NCBI GenBank assembly: GCA_029260345.1
Contig: JAJDDK010000008.1
Coordinates: 1 to 64,000, forward strand
DNA length: 64,000 bases
Reading direction: 5' to 3'
From: Phycisphaerales bacterium
GTDB lineage: Bacteria; Planctomycetota; Phycisphaerae; Phycisphaerales; UBA1924
The notes beneath the pieces were generated by a model. That model saw only the letters and a list, made by a program, of their open reading frames with translations, had not been told where the DNA came from and did no database searches. Position 1 is the first letter of the stretch, and every line of letters begins with the position of its first letter. A program made the position numbers and the translations under genes. Below are positions 24,998-33,350 of this stretch, piece after piece.

Positions 24998-25017
24998 CCG
25001 GGCCGTGGACGGCCCGG
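24998..25017. repeat. Perfect 8-bp GC hairpin
   Basis: CCGGGCCG and CGGCCCGG flank a TGGA loop. It is followed by GAGCCGG-like letters also seen in the preceding hairpin (as RC), so both may be members of one degenerate repeat family. Confidence 0.5.
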
Positions 25018-25044
25018 CTCGCTCGTATTCATCTTTTGAGATTC

Positions 25045-25087
25045 AACCGGGCGCCGTGGTTCGGCCGCTGCAAGCGGCAGTACCACG
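25045..25087 (+). repeat. Dispersed hairpin repeat, copy 1 (covaries with 56083-56126)
   Basis: AACCGGGCGCCGTGGT leads into an outer stem CGTGGT/ACCACG and an inner stem CCGCT/AGCGG with a GCA loop. The copy at 56083-56126 (opposite strand) keeps the lead and outer stem but has CCACC/GGTGG inside, so both sides of the inner stem changed together. Confidence 0.6.
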
Positions 25088-25206
25088 ATGATGCGCCCCC
25101 AAAGAAGGCTGCCCCCATCGCGCACCACTCTTGAGACTCCCGCCCCGCCTGCTAGACTCCCCCTTCCAGCGGCGACCGGGCCTCAACCAAAGCCCACGCC
25201 CACGCC

Positions 25207-25296
25207 GGAGAGATGGCCGAGTGGCTGAAGGCGCCGGTTTGCTAAACCGGTGAGTCGCGTCAAGCGGCTCCGCGGGTTCGAATCCCGCTCTCTCCG
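25207..25296 (+). tRNA. tRNA-Ser (anticodon GCT)
   Basis: A full class II cloverleaf: acceptor GGAGAGA/TCTCTCC, D arm with GGCCGAGTGGC, anticodon stem CCGGT/ACCGG around TTGCTAA (anticodon GCT at 25241-25243, reads AGC/AGT), a long variable arm TGAGTCGCGTCAAGCGGCTC typical of serine tRNAs, and T arm GCGGGTTCGAATCCCGC. CCA is not encoded. A short T5 run follows. Downstream lie lower-GC genes, but no integrase or repeated 3' end is seen. Confidence 0.97.
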
Positions 25297-25319
25297 CTTT
25301 TTGCGAAAACATTGCCCAT

Positions 25320-25649
25320 TCACATTTCACTGTTTGTGCCAGATTCATTCTCGTCAACACAGGCGCGAAGCTGATCCAAATGGTTGAGAAATGCCTTTCT
25401 CCCGGTCGACGTGATCTTGCACGTCGTGCGCGGTTTGCGCCCCGCAAATGTCTTATGTATTGAAATATATTTCGCTTCTTCGAGCTTTTGGAGATGAATC
25501 GTGAGATTGCCCTGCGTCAGAGCAAGGCATTCTTTGAGTTCAGAGAATGTCGCTTGCTTTCGGGCCATAAGGACGGTCACGACGCCCAGGCGCGCTTGCG
25601 ATAGCAGGACGGCGTCAAATCGGTGCTCACCGGTCACTTCGTGTCCCAT
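25320..25649 (-). CDS. Winged-helix transcriptional regulator (ArsR/MarR-like)
   Basis: A 109-residue protein with a winged helix-turn-helix at about 15-80: LSQARLGVVTVLMARKQATFSELKECLALTQGNLTIHLQKLEEAKYISI, then a wing (KTFAGRKPRTTCKITSTGRKAF) and a short dimerisation helix. No metal- or thiol-sensing Cys pair is obvious. It ends the operon with the membrane protein gene (gap 12 nt), a layout in which the regulator often controls its own operon. Palindromes at 26334-26346 and 27205-27216 are candidate targets. Base composition here is lower in GC than in neighbouring kilobases. Confidence 0.85.
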   Translation of the reverse strand: MGHEVTGEHRFDAVLLSQARLGVVTVLMARKQATFSELKECLALTQGNLTIHLQKLEEAKYISIHKTFAGRKPRTTCKITSTGRKAFLNHLDQLRACVDENESGTNSEM

Positions 25650-25661
25650 TGCGATGGCAGG

Positions 25662-26279
25662 CTATTCAATAAGGGGCGCATCGGATTGTTCCAAAAGACG
25701 GCGGACCCGCAATTCGGCGCGAACTCCCGGAATGAGCATTCCGAATCCCATAAAAGGGCCGAGCACAAATCCGTTGTACTTCGAAGCAAACATTGCAATG
25801 ACGCATCCTACAAAAATCGCCGCGCCGCTGATCGCAAAGTCTCGACTGTACGCCACTCCAATCATGAACGCCATGTTGGCGTAAACCACTCCCCAGACAA
25901 TGGGGATATCCTCAGGTCGGATGACGCCCGCGATAGGCGCCAATGAGCTGATCAAAGCGCCAGCGATCACATTGGCAAGAGTAATGGCCGACAACTGTCT
26001 CGTGAGAACCGTGTTTCCCGCGGGCAAGCGCGAATGCCGCATTGATCGCACCCCGCCAACGATGCTCAGACATGCTCCAATCAGAAATGCGAGAGCGCCC
26101 GTAACCATGTAGCTGACGTGCCGATTTTCCAGCCAAAGCCAGTTCCCCAATGGATACCACACCAGAACAATGAGTCCCCAATGAATGAAATGAAACGCTT
26201 GAGCGTCGACGCGATTGCTCGTCATCCGTACGATGCTCTTGATGAATTCTAGATCTTTTTGCGCGGCGATCGCATCCAT
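25662..26279 (-). CDS. Multi-pass membrane protein of unknown function
   Basis: A 205-residue protein with about six hydrophobic helices (HFIHWGLIVLVWYPLGNWLW, YMVTGALAFLIGACLSIVGG, ITLANVIAGALISSLA, WGVVYANMAFMIGVAYS and more) and a charged C-terminal tail (RAELRVRRLLEQ). The start at 26279 has GGAGG five bases before it; a longer in-frame start at 26324 lacks one. It is co-transcribed with the winged-helix regulator downstream. Similar regulator/membrane pairs exist in many bacteria, but I cannot assign a substrate or signal. Confidence 0.8.
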   Translation of the reverse strand: MDAIAAQKDLEFIKSIVRMTSNRVDAQAFHFIHWGLIVLVWYPLGNWLWLENRHVSYMVTGALAFLIGACLSIVGGVRSMRHSRLPAGNTVLTRQLSAITLANVIAGALISSLAPIAGVIRPEDIPIVWGVVYANMAFMIGVAYSRDFAISGAAIFVGCVIAMFASKYNGFVLGPFMGFGMLIPGVRAELRVRRLLEQSDAPLIE

Positions 26280-26333
26280 TATTTCCTCCGACGGTGGCCG
26301 TTGCGCCTTCTCAATGCGTTTCATTGAACGTCA

Positions 26334-26346
26334 GTGTGCTGCACAC
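26334..26346. promoter_or_regulatory. Palindrome upstream of the regulator operon
   Basis: GTGTGC-T-GCACAC is a perfect odd palindrome 55 nt before the membrane protein gene. It is nested in CAGTGT...ACACTG. It could be an operator for the winged-helix regulator. Confidence 0.4.
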
Positions 26347-26411
26347 AAACACTGCGACTGGTGAGTTTGCGGCCATGTTGTCCGCTCGATGCACATCGCG
26401 ACACCCGATCT

Positions 26412-27173
26412 CTATTTCATGATAATCCAATCGGTCCAAGTAATGGTTTTTGAGCCGCTTGGAAAGCCATTCCAGGTGGACGTCTCTTCCACCTTGCTGG
26501 GCATAAGCACTCCGTCGATCTCCACATAGCTGAAGATCGATGTTGAAACGACCTCACCACCCATATTCATCTTGAACATCTCTTTTGATTTGACAAATCG
26601 GCCACTGCGCTCTTCAAAAGTTGGCTCGACCGAATACCGAAGATCTAGACCACCTTGCCTGAACTCATAATCCACTTTGGCAAGCACACCCGTAGGGCCA
26701 AATGTCATCGTTCGAACGCCATTGGAGGGCCGTCCGTTCACAGAAATGATGACGTTCCCGTCCTGAGCGTTTGCAGTCAGCGTGCAGTCAGCGTAGTTGG
26801 CAAATTCGTCGGTCACGAGAAACAGATGATCGATGATCTCTTTGGACCACCCTTCCGTCGCCATTTGATGACCAAGCTTCGCAGGCCTCCACTCAAGACT
26901 GCTTGAAGATTGCTGCTCAGTCGATTCCCAAACGTACATGGCCATACCTTCGAGATTCTGACCGCGCGATTTCCCGTCAACCCGCAACACGACTGAACCA
27001 CCACGCAGTTGCTCAACGGACGGCCGGTACTCCAGTTCAGTCCACTCTTCCAGAGTTGCCTTGGCCAGGCTGTCCATAATTACAGGTTGATTTGCCTGCG
27101 AGCTCGGCGATGGAACCACAACGGCGGCGATGGCGACTCCGAGAAGGGATTTGAAGGCGTGGGACGTGGGCAT
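26412..27173 (-). CDS. Exported protein of unknown function
   Basis: A 253-residue protein with a signal peptide (about 1-27, LLGVAIAAVVVPSPSSQA). The mature part is strand-rich without recognisable motifs (VEQLRGGSVVLRVDGKSRG, EIDGVLMPSKVEETSTWNG); its general look resembles periplasmic lipid- or lipoprotein-carrier-like beta sheets, but I would not assign it. AAGGAG precedes the ATG. Its promoter is unusually clear: TTGACG-N17-TAGTCT, with a 12-bp palindrome over the -10. It is transcribed in the same direction as the membrane/regulator operon 130 nt downstream, which suggests a regulatory link. Confidence 0.75.
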   Translation of the reverse strand: MPTSHAFKSLLGVAIAAVVVPSPSSQANQPVIMDSLAKATLEEWTELEYRPSVEQLRGGSVVLRVDGKSRGQNLEGMAMYVWESTEQQSSSSLEWRPAKLGHQMATEGWSKEIIDHLFLVTDEFANYADCTLTANAQDGNVIISVNGRPSNGVRTMTFGPTGVLAKVDYEFRQGGLDLRYSVEPTFEERSGRFVKSKEMFKMNMGGEVVSTSIFSYVEIDGVLMPSKVEETSTWNGFPSGSKTITWTDWIIMK

Positions 27174-27191
27174 TCGAGTCTCCTTTGAATA

Positions 27192-27234
27192 TTAGTCTGT
27201 TTTTTAGACTAGTCTATATTCATCCTCCCGTCAA
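27192..27234 (-). promoter_or_regulatory. Promoter with palindromic operator over the -10 box
   Basis: On the minus strand TTGACG (27234-27229) and TAGTCT (27211-27206) are 17 bp apart. TAGACTAGTCTA (27205-27216), a perfect 12-bp palindrome, covers the -10, and a third half-site (TAGTCT on the plus strand, 27193-27198) lies at the expected start of transcription. This is a strong candidate repressor site. Confidence 0.65.
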
Positions 27235-27737
27235 ACTCCTGCCCTGAAAATGCGTTCCAGCGAGCGCGTCCCCATTCGTGGCGTCATTTCGGGCGGGCCT
27301 CCAGAGTCGCTCACGATGACTTCAGGAAATCAGCCGATCGACGGCGGCACAGAGGTCGCGAATTCAACAAAGATTCCACAAAACCTCGGCCAACTCAATC
27401 AGCAAGAACTCGTGACATAACGCCAAAGATCGTGATCACTTTGTGCCTCGACGATTCCCTTCGGAGACACCAACGCATTCGCGACGTGCTTGTTACGCAT
27501 TGTGGAGTGGATTCCCCTCCTCGTGCCGCAAACCCCTGATTCCAAATTCCGATTTGTGGCGCTGGCTCACCCCTTGAACTTGCGATGCGCCACAAGAGCG
27601 TTCCACCATAAATCCGAGAAAAACCCAGTCTTCCTTCTACACCATGATCCGCTGATCTATACGCTGAACATCGCCCACTCTTCTGGAGAGCATCAAATCG
27701 AACGAAGGAACTTGATCGCAAGCAGAAATCAACACCA
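27235..27737. other. Intergenic stretch without a supported gene
   Basis: About 500 bases between divergent genes. Short reading frames exist on both strands, but none has a ribosome site, family match or consistent codon use. TATACG at 27658-27663 is a possible -10 for the DUF985 gene. Confidence 0.5.
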
Positions 27738-28238
27738 ATGACTGCTGAACAAATCATCGACATCCTCGGACTGGCGCCACTCCCTCAAGAAGGCGGACTT
27801 TTTCGAGAGACGTACCGCACGCCACAATTGCTGGCGCCGAGAGTCATTGGGGATGCATATTCCGGATCTCGCTCCCTCTCGACGGCGATCTATTACCTGC
27901 TGATTGGCGACGCGGTCTCAGCGATGCACCGCTTGCCCGGCGACGAGATGTTTCATTTCTATGCAGGGGATCCTGTGGAAATGCTTCAGATCGCACCGGA
28001 TGGAACGTCATCAGTGGTCATGATCGGAACCGACTTGGAGTCCGGCATGCGGCCGCAGGTCGTGGTCCCGGGTCGAACGTGGCAGGGCTCGCGCCTTGCA
28101 CCCGGAGGGCGCTTCGCACTCTTAGGGGTCACGATGTCGCCGGGATTCGACTACGACGACTATGAGCATGGCAGCCGAGACAGTCTCGTCGCACTGTGCC
28201 CGTCCCAAGAAGCTCTTCTTCGGGCGCTCACGCCCTAG
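27738..28238 (+). CDS. Cupin protein of the DUF985 family
   Basis: A 166-residue single-domain cupin. Typical DUF985 features are LAPLPQEGGLFRETYRT at the N-terminus, STAIYYLL, SAMHRLPGDEMFHFYAGDPVEM (the His and Glu of the cupin metal site) and PGFDYDDYEHG near the C-terminus. The family is widespread and its activity is not settled. There is no signal peptide, so it should be cytoplasmic. The ATG has no clear Shine-Dalgarno. The gene ends 12 nt from the convergent membrane protein gene. Confidence 0.88.
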   Translation: MTAEQIIDILGLAPLPQEGGLFRETYRTPQLLAPRVIGDAYSGSRSLSTAIYYLLIGDAVSAMHRLPGDEMFHFYAGDPVEMLQIAPDGTSSVVMIGTDLESGMRPQVVVPGRTWQGSRLAPGGRFALLGVTMSPGFDYDDYEHGSRDSLVALCPSQEALLRALTP

Positions 28239-28249
28239 ACGCCCATCAT

Positions 28250-28765
28250 CTAGGAGTTTCTCGCACGCTCTTCATCGGAATAGCGATGCGCTTTCGTCCG
28301 CCGATCCCCAACCACCCGCGCTCCCCCAAGAAACGCCAGCGCCCCAACAAACGGCGTCGCAAACGAGAACCAGATCGGCTCTTTCCCGACTTCCATCATC
28401 TCTTCAAAAATGCGCGTCGCGTACTGGCTTTCGCTCTCCCCCTCCACCGCGGCGCCGCGCGCCGGCGGATCAGCCTTTTGCAGGTTCTGCACGGCCCCGA
28501 GGAGCCCAAGCGCAAGGATCACACCAACCACCACCAAGGCAGGCCGCCACGACCGCGCGATGAACGCGCACAGTGCGCCGCTCAATGCGCTCATGACGGC
28601 GCCGCCGATCAGCACGATGATATTGAACGTGTCCGAGGTCCAGTATTCACCCGGGCGCAGTGTGCCGCGGATCCCGAGCGCGAGCACCGTCACAAAAAAC
28701 AGCGCCATGATGAGCAGGTTGACTGTGATGAACGAAACAGCAATGGCGATGATGGATCGAATCAT
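28250..28765 (-). CDS. Small membrane protein of unknown function
   Basis: A 171-residue protein with four hydrophobic helices (about 3-28, 46-70, 74-93, 133-150) and a polar loop between the third and fourth. The C-terminus is basic. GGAG lies 7 nt before the ATG. No family recognised. It lies between a cupin gene (convergent) and the hybrid kinase (same strand, 71 nt upstream), so it could be the last gene of that operon. Confidence 0.7.
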   Translation of the reverse strand: MIRSIIAIAVSFITVNLLIMALFFVTVLALGIRGTLRPGEYWTSDTFNIIVLIGGAVMSALSGALCAFIARSWRPALVVVGVILALGLLGAVQNLQKADPPARGAAVEGESESQYATRIFEEMMEVGKEPIWFSFATPFVGALAFLGGARVVGDRRTKAHRYSDEERARNS

Positions 28766-28836
28766 GGCAATGCTCCACGCGCTCGAGGGATGATGTCAGA
28801 ACCCCGCAAACACCGTGAGCATACTTCAAATCTGAC

Positions 28837-30750
28837 TTACGCCGCCTTGATCTCCGGCTCTTCCCCGAACCGGCTTGCGCCCTTCTCCACCCAGTGGCGG
28901 CAGACGGAAATCAGCTTCGCGCGGTCGATCGGCTTGGATGCATAGTCATCGCACCCGGCGCGCATGCACGCCTCGCGGGCGTCGTCCATGGCGTGCGCCG
29001 TCAGCGCCACGATGGGGCGCCGATACCCGCTGCGCCGCAGGAGCGACGTCGCCGTGTAGCCGTCCATCTCCGGCATCTGCATATCCATCAGAATCAGATC
29101 AAACGCGTCACCACTCTCCATCGCGCGCATCGCCATCGTCACGGCGACGCGGCCATTTTCCGCCACTTCCACCACGGCGCCGGCCTTGCGAAGCAAATGG
29201 CTGATCAGCCGTTGGTTATCCACGCCGTCTTCGGCGAGCAGGATGCGATGATCGAGCCGCAGGTCCGCGGCGTCCGGCGCCTGTTCGGGAGACATCGTCA
29301 CGACGCTTGCCTGCGCTGCCTTGGCAACGTCATCCAGTGACCACGCCTGATCTTCTTCACCAACAGCGCCGACATTCACGGTGAGTGTGAAAACGCTTCC
29401 CTTGCCTTGTTCACTGGTCACGACGATGTTGCCGCCGATCATTTCAGCGAGCGACTTTGCGATGCGCAGCCCAAGGCCAGAGCCGCCGAAGCGGCGCGTC
29501 ATCGATGTGTCCGCCTGCGTAAACGGCTGGAAGAGTTTTTCCACTTGCTCCTGCGTCATGCCGATGCCGGTGTCGGACACTTCCGCAACAAGCGTTTCGG
29601 CGCTGTATGACAAACGGACGCGCACGCCGCCGGTTTCCGTGAACTTCACCGCGTTCGACACCAAGTTCATTAGGATCTGGCGCAAACGCACTGGATCGCT
29701 CTGAATCATTGCCGGCAATGGCCAGACGTGCTCCTGCTCCAGTGTGATGCGCTTGGTCGCTGCTCGCTCACCGAGCATGGAATACACCTCTTCGAGAATC
29801 TGCACGGGCGAGCAAGGAATGCGCTCGATGCTCATCTTGCCCGCTTCGATTTTCGACATATCAAGGATGTCGTTGATGATCGCCATCAGGTGACGACCAT
29901 TGCGGTTGATCACTTCAGCATATTCGTGTCGCTCTTCCTCGCCCGCGGCGGGATCGCGCAACAGGTCCAAATACCCAAGAATCGACGTCATCGGCGTGCG
30001 GATCTCGTGGCTCATGTTCGCGAGGAATTCGCTCTTGGCGACATTTGCGGCGTCCGCCACTTCGCGCGCCTCCGCAAGCTCGCGCGTGCGCTCGGCGACT
30101 TGCCGCTCCGTGGATTCTTTCGAATCTTCCAGCTCTGCCTGGCGCAAGGCGATGTTTTGCATCTCCAGCATGGCGCGGTGGCAGGAGCGTGTGAGAAAGG
30201 CGACTTCAAACATGACCCAACCGGCATGCTCGGCCCAACGCCAGTTGCCGGCAAGGACGACGCCAAATACAGATTGCGGCCAGTACACGCCGCGCACCAA
30301 GTGATCAATAGCGACGACGGCGGACGCCGTGATCAATACTTTCCAGTCCCGGTAAAACGCAAGAAACGCGAGCGAGCCAAAGATAAAAAAGTGCGATTCG
30401 AGACGCCCGCCGGTGATGTGAATGAACAGCGCGGCAAACAGCATCTGACCTGCCGCAACAGCGTGACGCGTGATTGTGCGTCCGGGATAGAGCAGCGCCA
30501 GCGCCACCGGCGCCGCTGTGATCACGCCGCCCAGAATGATCGACGCCCAGACATGAATATGAACCTGGCTCGTGTCACCAATCCATGTGCGAGGCGAAAC
30601 GACGATGGCGATCATCACGCCAAAGATCCACTGCGCGAGCATGAGCGCTGCGAACAGGCGGTCTGTCCAGCGATAGTTCGCGTCGACGGATTCTTGAAAG
30701 AGCTGCGTCGCGCGCTTGGCGACGGGGGCTGGCACGTCTGCGAACATCAT
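28837..30750 (-). CDS. Hybrid sensor histidine kinase (membrane sensor, HisKA, HATPase, receiver)
   Basis: A 637-residue kinase. Residues 30-190 form a multi-helix membrane sensor with several conserved His (HITGGRLESHFFIFG, AIDHLVRGVYWPQSV, EHAGWVMFE), a pattern seen in planctomycete kinases next to RedB-type genes. A coiled-coil (about 200-235) leads to HisKA with the phospho-acceptor His248 in NMSHEIRTPM, then an HATPase domain (NLVSNAVKFTETGG, DTGIGMT, GSGLGLRIAKSL). The receiver domain near the C-terminus has ILLAEDGVDN, the phospho-Asp in LILMDMQMPEMDG and the Lys in YASKPID. Its start overlaps the stop of the RedB-like gene by 4 nt, so the two are coupled. No separate response regulator is adjacent. 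Confidence 0.93.
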   Translation of the reverse strand: MMFADVPAPVAKRATQLFQESVDANYRWTDRLFAALMLAQWIFGVMIAIVVSPRTWIGDTSQVHIHVWASIILGGVITAAPVALALLYPGRTITRHAVAAGQMLFAALFIHITGGRLESHFFIFGSLAFLAFYRDWKVLITASAVVAIDHLVRGVYWPQSVFGVVLAGNWRWAEHAGWVMFEVAFLTRSCHRAMLEMQNIALRQAELEDSKESTERQVAERTRELAEAREVADAANVAKSEFLANMSHEIRTPMTSILGYLDLLRDPAAGEEERHEYAEVINRNGRHLMAIINDILDMSKIEAGKMSIERIPCSPVQILEEVYSMLGERAATKRITLEQEHVWPLPAMIQSDPVRLRQILMNLVSNAVKFTETGGVRVRLSYSAETLVAEVSDTGIGMTQEQVEKLFQPFTQADTSMTRRFGGSGLGLRIAKSLAEMIGGNIVVTSEQGKGSVFTLTVNVGAVGEEDQAWSLDDVAKAAQASVVTMSPEQAPDAADLRLDHRILLAEDGVDNQRLISHLLRKAGAVVEVAENGRVAVTMAMRAMESGDAFDLILMDMQMPEMDGYTATSLLRRSGYRRPIVALTAHAMDDAREACMRAGCDDYASKPIDRAKLISVCRHWVEKGASRFGEEPEIKAA

Positions 30751-31385
30751 TCGCCACCTTTCATGACCACGGTTTCATCGCCAAACAGGGCGCAGCCAAA
30801 CACCGGCGCCGCGGGCGCGCCATGACCAGTTTCAATCCAATCAAGAATCGCACGCCGACCGGCGCTGGCGCCTTCGTGACCACGCGCGATCGTCACACCG
30901 CCGGAAAACTGCGCTTCGCCGGTTGGCGAGAGCAACATCACATGGCCCGAAGTGGCGGCGCCGAACGAGCGGGCCAGTTCGCCATTTCGATCAATGGTGA
31001 TTTCGGTATTCGGCATGCGGCGAGCTGCACGAAGAATGTCGCCTTCCGCCCATGACTCCGGCTCATCACCTGGCACGTACACAAGCACGCGAAGATCGAC
31101 ATCGTTCTGAATGAGCGTCATCAATCGATCGAGTTCACTCATGGTGGCCCGCGTGCAGGGGCACTTCGGATGGGCAAGCACGAGGAGCGTGTGCCGTGAC
31201 TTATTGTTTGTGAAGACTGCCGCGCCGTCAGCCGCGGCGGCCATCACCGGACCGGCCCCAAAGCTGTACTGCACGATGACCGCAAACCCAGCAACGACTG
31301 CAATGAGCCAGACGCTCAGAATCGCAGTGATTGCGGCGGGCGGAAATCGGCGCCGATCAGTCGTTGGCTTATTGACAGACAGCAT
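30747..31385 (-). CDS. RedB-like thioredoxin-fold membrane-anchored protein
   Basis: A 212-residue protein. It has a single N-terminal membrane segment (about 15-40, AAITAILSVWLIAVVAGFAVIV) followed by a periplasmic thioredoxin-like domain with AHPKCPCTRATMSELDRLM, where CPCT stands in the place of the redox CxxC. The C-terminal part has VMLLSPTGEAQFSGGVT and a GHEGASAGRR segment. It is likely a thiol-redox protein outside the inner membrane. Its stop overlaps the kinase start (ATGA), which suggests that it reports redox state to, or is controlled by, that kinase; this is inference. A longer in-frame start (31448) gives an unusual basic leader. Confidence 0.8.
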   Translation of the reverse strand: MLSVNKPTTDRRRFPPAAITAILSVWLIAVVAGFAVIVQYSFGAGPVMAAAADGAAVFTNNKSRHTLLVLAHPKCPCTRATMSELDRLMTLIQNDVDLRVLVYVPGDEPESWAEGDILRAARRMPNTEITIDRNGELARSFGAATSGHVMLLSPTGEAQFSGGVTIARGHEGASAGRRAILDWIETGHGAPAAPVFGCALFGDETVVMKGGE

Positions 31386-31560
31386 GGCAGGACTATCGGG
31401 CCTTGCATGACCTGCCTTGACCGGACCGGCGCGGCATTTCGCACCCATCCGAGCCGGGTCCCGGTGATCACACCGTAAGGATGTAAATGCGTCAGTCCTC
31501 CGCCGCCGCGCGTTGGCTATAACTCTTGCGGTCCTTGCGCGATTCCTTTGGAGCGCAAGA

Positions 31561-32097
31561 ATGGGGAGTGTTTCATCGATGCCGACGCGTGATTACGAAC
31601 AACTCGCCAAGACCGTCCACTCGCAACTGAAGCCGGGCGACGATCGCACGGCGCGCATGCAGTGCGTCAGCGATGCAATCTGGGAAGCGCTCAGCGGCGC
31701 CGGGGTTTCCTGGGGCGGGTTTTATATTGCCGATGAAGGCGCCCCCGAAGACCAGCGCCTCATCCTCGGACCGCGCCGCGACAAACCCGCGTGCTCACCG
31801 ATCGGCGTGCACGGCGTGTGCGGCGCCGCGTACCTCTCAAAGCGCATTCAAATTGTGCGCGATGTGCGCGACCTCGGCCCGAACTACGTCGCATGCGATC
31901 CGCGCGATCAGTCCGAAATTGTCATCCCGCTCTTTGAATCACCGGATGCGAACACCGGCTGGGGCGTGCTTGATCTCGATTCGTTCGAAACCGGCGCGTT
32001 CGACGAAACGGACGCCGCCGGGCTCGTGCGCGTGCTGACCGCAGCCGGATTTCACTGCGCGGCGCCGGAAACGGCAACGTCAACGACGAACGAATGA
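31561..32097 (+). CDS. msrC: GAF-domain protein, free methionine-(R)-sulfoxide reductase
   Basis: A 178-residue single GAF domain. The three Cys of the fRMsr family are all present: Cys78 in KPACSPI, Cys87 in HGVCGAAY and Cys112 in YVACDPRDQSEIVIPL. The WGGFYIADE and GPRRDKPAC segments also fit. The enzyme reduces free methionine-R-sulfoxide with thioredoxin and protects against oxidative damage. A TTTGGAG site lies before ATG 31561; a second ATG at 31579 is also possible. TATAAC at 31518-31523 may be the -10. It is divergent from the RedB-like gene. Confidence 0.85.
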   Translation: MGSVSSMPTRDYEQLAKTVHSQLKPGDDRTARMQCVSDAIWEALSGAGVSWGGFYIADEGAPEDQRLILGPRRDKPACSPIGVHGVCGAAYLSKRIQIVRDVRDLGPNYVACDPRDQSEIVIPLFESPDANTGWGVLDLDSFETGAFDETDAAGLVRVLTAAGFHCAAPETATSTTNE

Positions 32098-32099
32098 AT

Positions 32100-33242
32100 T
32101 CAGCGGGCGGTTTCTTCCGCCGTCACCGACTCATCGTCCTCGAAATCGTCTTCCGAATCATCATCTTCATCTTCGAACGAGTCGAGCCACTGCTCGGTTT
32201 CCTTCAGCGTGATGCGCAACGGCGTTCCCGGCTCGAAGTCGTCCGGCATGAGATCAACGGCGAGTTCGAGCGATTCGAGCAGCGCCGGGTCCGAAGGCGC
32301 CAGGTCGTGCTGCTCCAGCAATGTGCGCACGATGTCGTCCAGACGTTCCCAGTCGTGTGTGCCGCCGTCGCCTGAATCAATTCGGGCGGCGTGGTAGCGA
32401 ATGCGATTCAGCATTCGTTGCTTGTCGCCGCCTTCTTCGTTGTCCGTCTCGAGCTGCTCGACCAGTTGCTGGCCGGCTTCGATGCGTGACTCCCACGTTT
32501 CCGGGTCGGCTGGGTCCATGAGGCGCATGTGACGAGCAACATAGATGCGCCGGCGACCGGTCTGATCTTTCAGCCAGTGGAACGCATCTTCCTGATCAGG
32601 ATCGCGCTGGCGGCGACCGCCATCGAAGAGCGACTTACGCAACGCCGACTGCGCCGCGGCGACAAGCTGCATCGCTTCCTGCTGAATTTCACGATTGCCG
32701 TTGAGGCGATCAATCTCCAGCATCGACTCCACCGCCGTCGCCAAACATTCATAGCACCCGGCGATGACTTCCAGTTGATGATCATCCGGGAGGTCCGCGT
32801 ACGGATGCAGCGCCCACACGAAGCAGTTGTCGTAAGAGCGGGCGCGCTCGATCAATTCCGCATCGCGCGGCGCAATCCGCTCGTCGTTCTCACCGCTGGA
32901 ATCCATAATCTGGCGGCGCTCAATCGCCCAGCGGCACGACTCCGCCTTCACGCGGCAGCGTCGGCTGATCAATTCAAGCGACACATCGCGCTGCTCGTCG
33001 CGATCTCCATCGCCCTCGTCCGAACCGTCATTGGAGTCCCAGTCTTGCTCCGGCGTCGCGGCTTTCGCTGCGGCCGGCGCACGCTCAGGCGGCGCGCTGC
33101 GACGACGCGATGAGCCGCGCGACGAACCGGCGATCTCAGTGAGAATCGCGCCAAACGAGGCGATCACCTCACGCGCTTTGGGGTTGTCTTCCGCAAGTGC
33201 CGACAGCGCCTCGGCGAACCGAGTGATCTCAGACTGCAACAT
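32100..33242 (-). CDS. Cytoplasmic protein of unknown function with acidic tail
   Basis: A 380-residue soluble protein. The N-terminus is helical (MLQSEITRFAEALSAL), followed by a basic Ser/Arg/Ala linker and an acidic stretch (about 35-85). The central part (about 90-330) is helical and contains RCRVKAESCRWAIERR, SYDNCFVWALHPYADLPD and CYECLATAVESMLEI, with several Cys. The last 40 residues are highly acidic (DSFEDEDDDSEDDFEDDE). GAGGA precedes the ATG at 33242. I do not recognise the family; similar charge patterns occur in planctomycete-specific proteins. It abuts the fRMsr gene (convergent, 2 nt apart). Confidence 0.75.
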   Translation of the reverse strand: MLQSEITRFAEALSALAEDNPKAREVIASFGAILTEIAGSSRGSSRRRSAPPERAPAAAKAATPEQDWDSNDGSDEGDGDRDEQRDVSLELISRRCRVKAESCRWAIERRQIMDSSGENDERIAPRDAELIERARSYDNCFVWALHPYADLPDDHQLEVIAGCYECLATAVESMLEIDRLNGNREIQQEAMQLVAAAQSALRKSLFDGGRRQRDPDQEDAFHWLKDQTGRRRIYVARHMRLMDPADPETWESRIEAGQQLVEQLETDNEEGGDKQRMLNRIRYHAARIDSGDGGTHDWERLDDIVRTLLEQHDLAPSDPALLESLELAVDLMPDDFEPGTPLRITLKETEQWLDSFEDEDDDSEDDFEDDESVTAEETAR

Positions 33243-33350
33243 GGTGTTTTCCTCGTGGACATTCAAAGTGGCATTCAAACCATCGAAACGTACACGAGTA
33301 TAGACACGTATGAATGCATCTGCATCCCGCCCGCCGCGCCGCGAGCCGAT

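Noticed and set aside
25297-27234. Integrated element with attachment repeats at tRNA-Ser
   Set aside because: No integrase gene and no second copy of the tRNA 3' end was found in the window.
27395-27763. Short frames on both strands between 27240 and 27740
   Set aside because: No ribosome site, no family match, unnatural composition.
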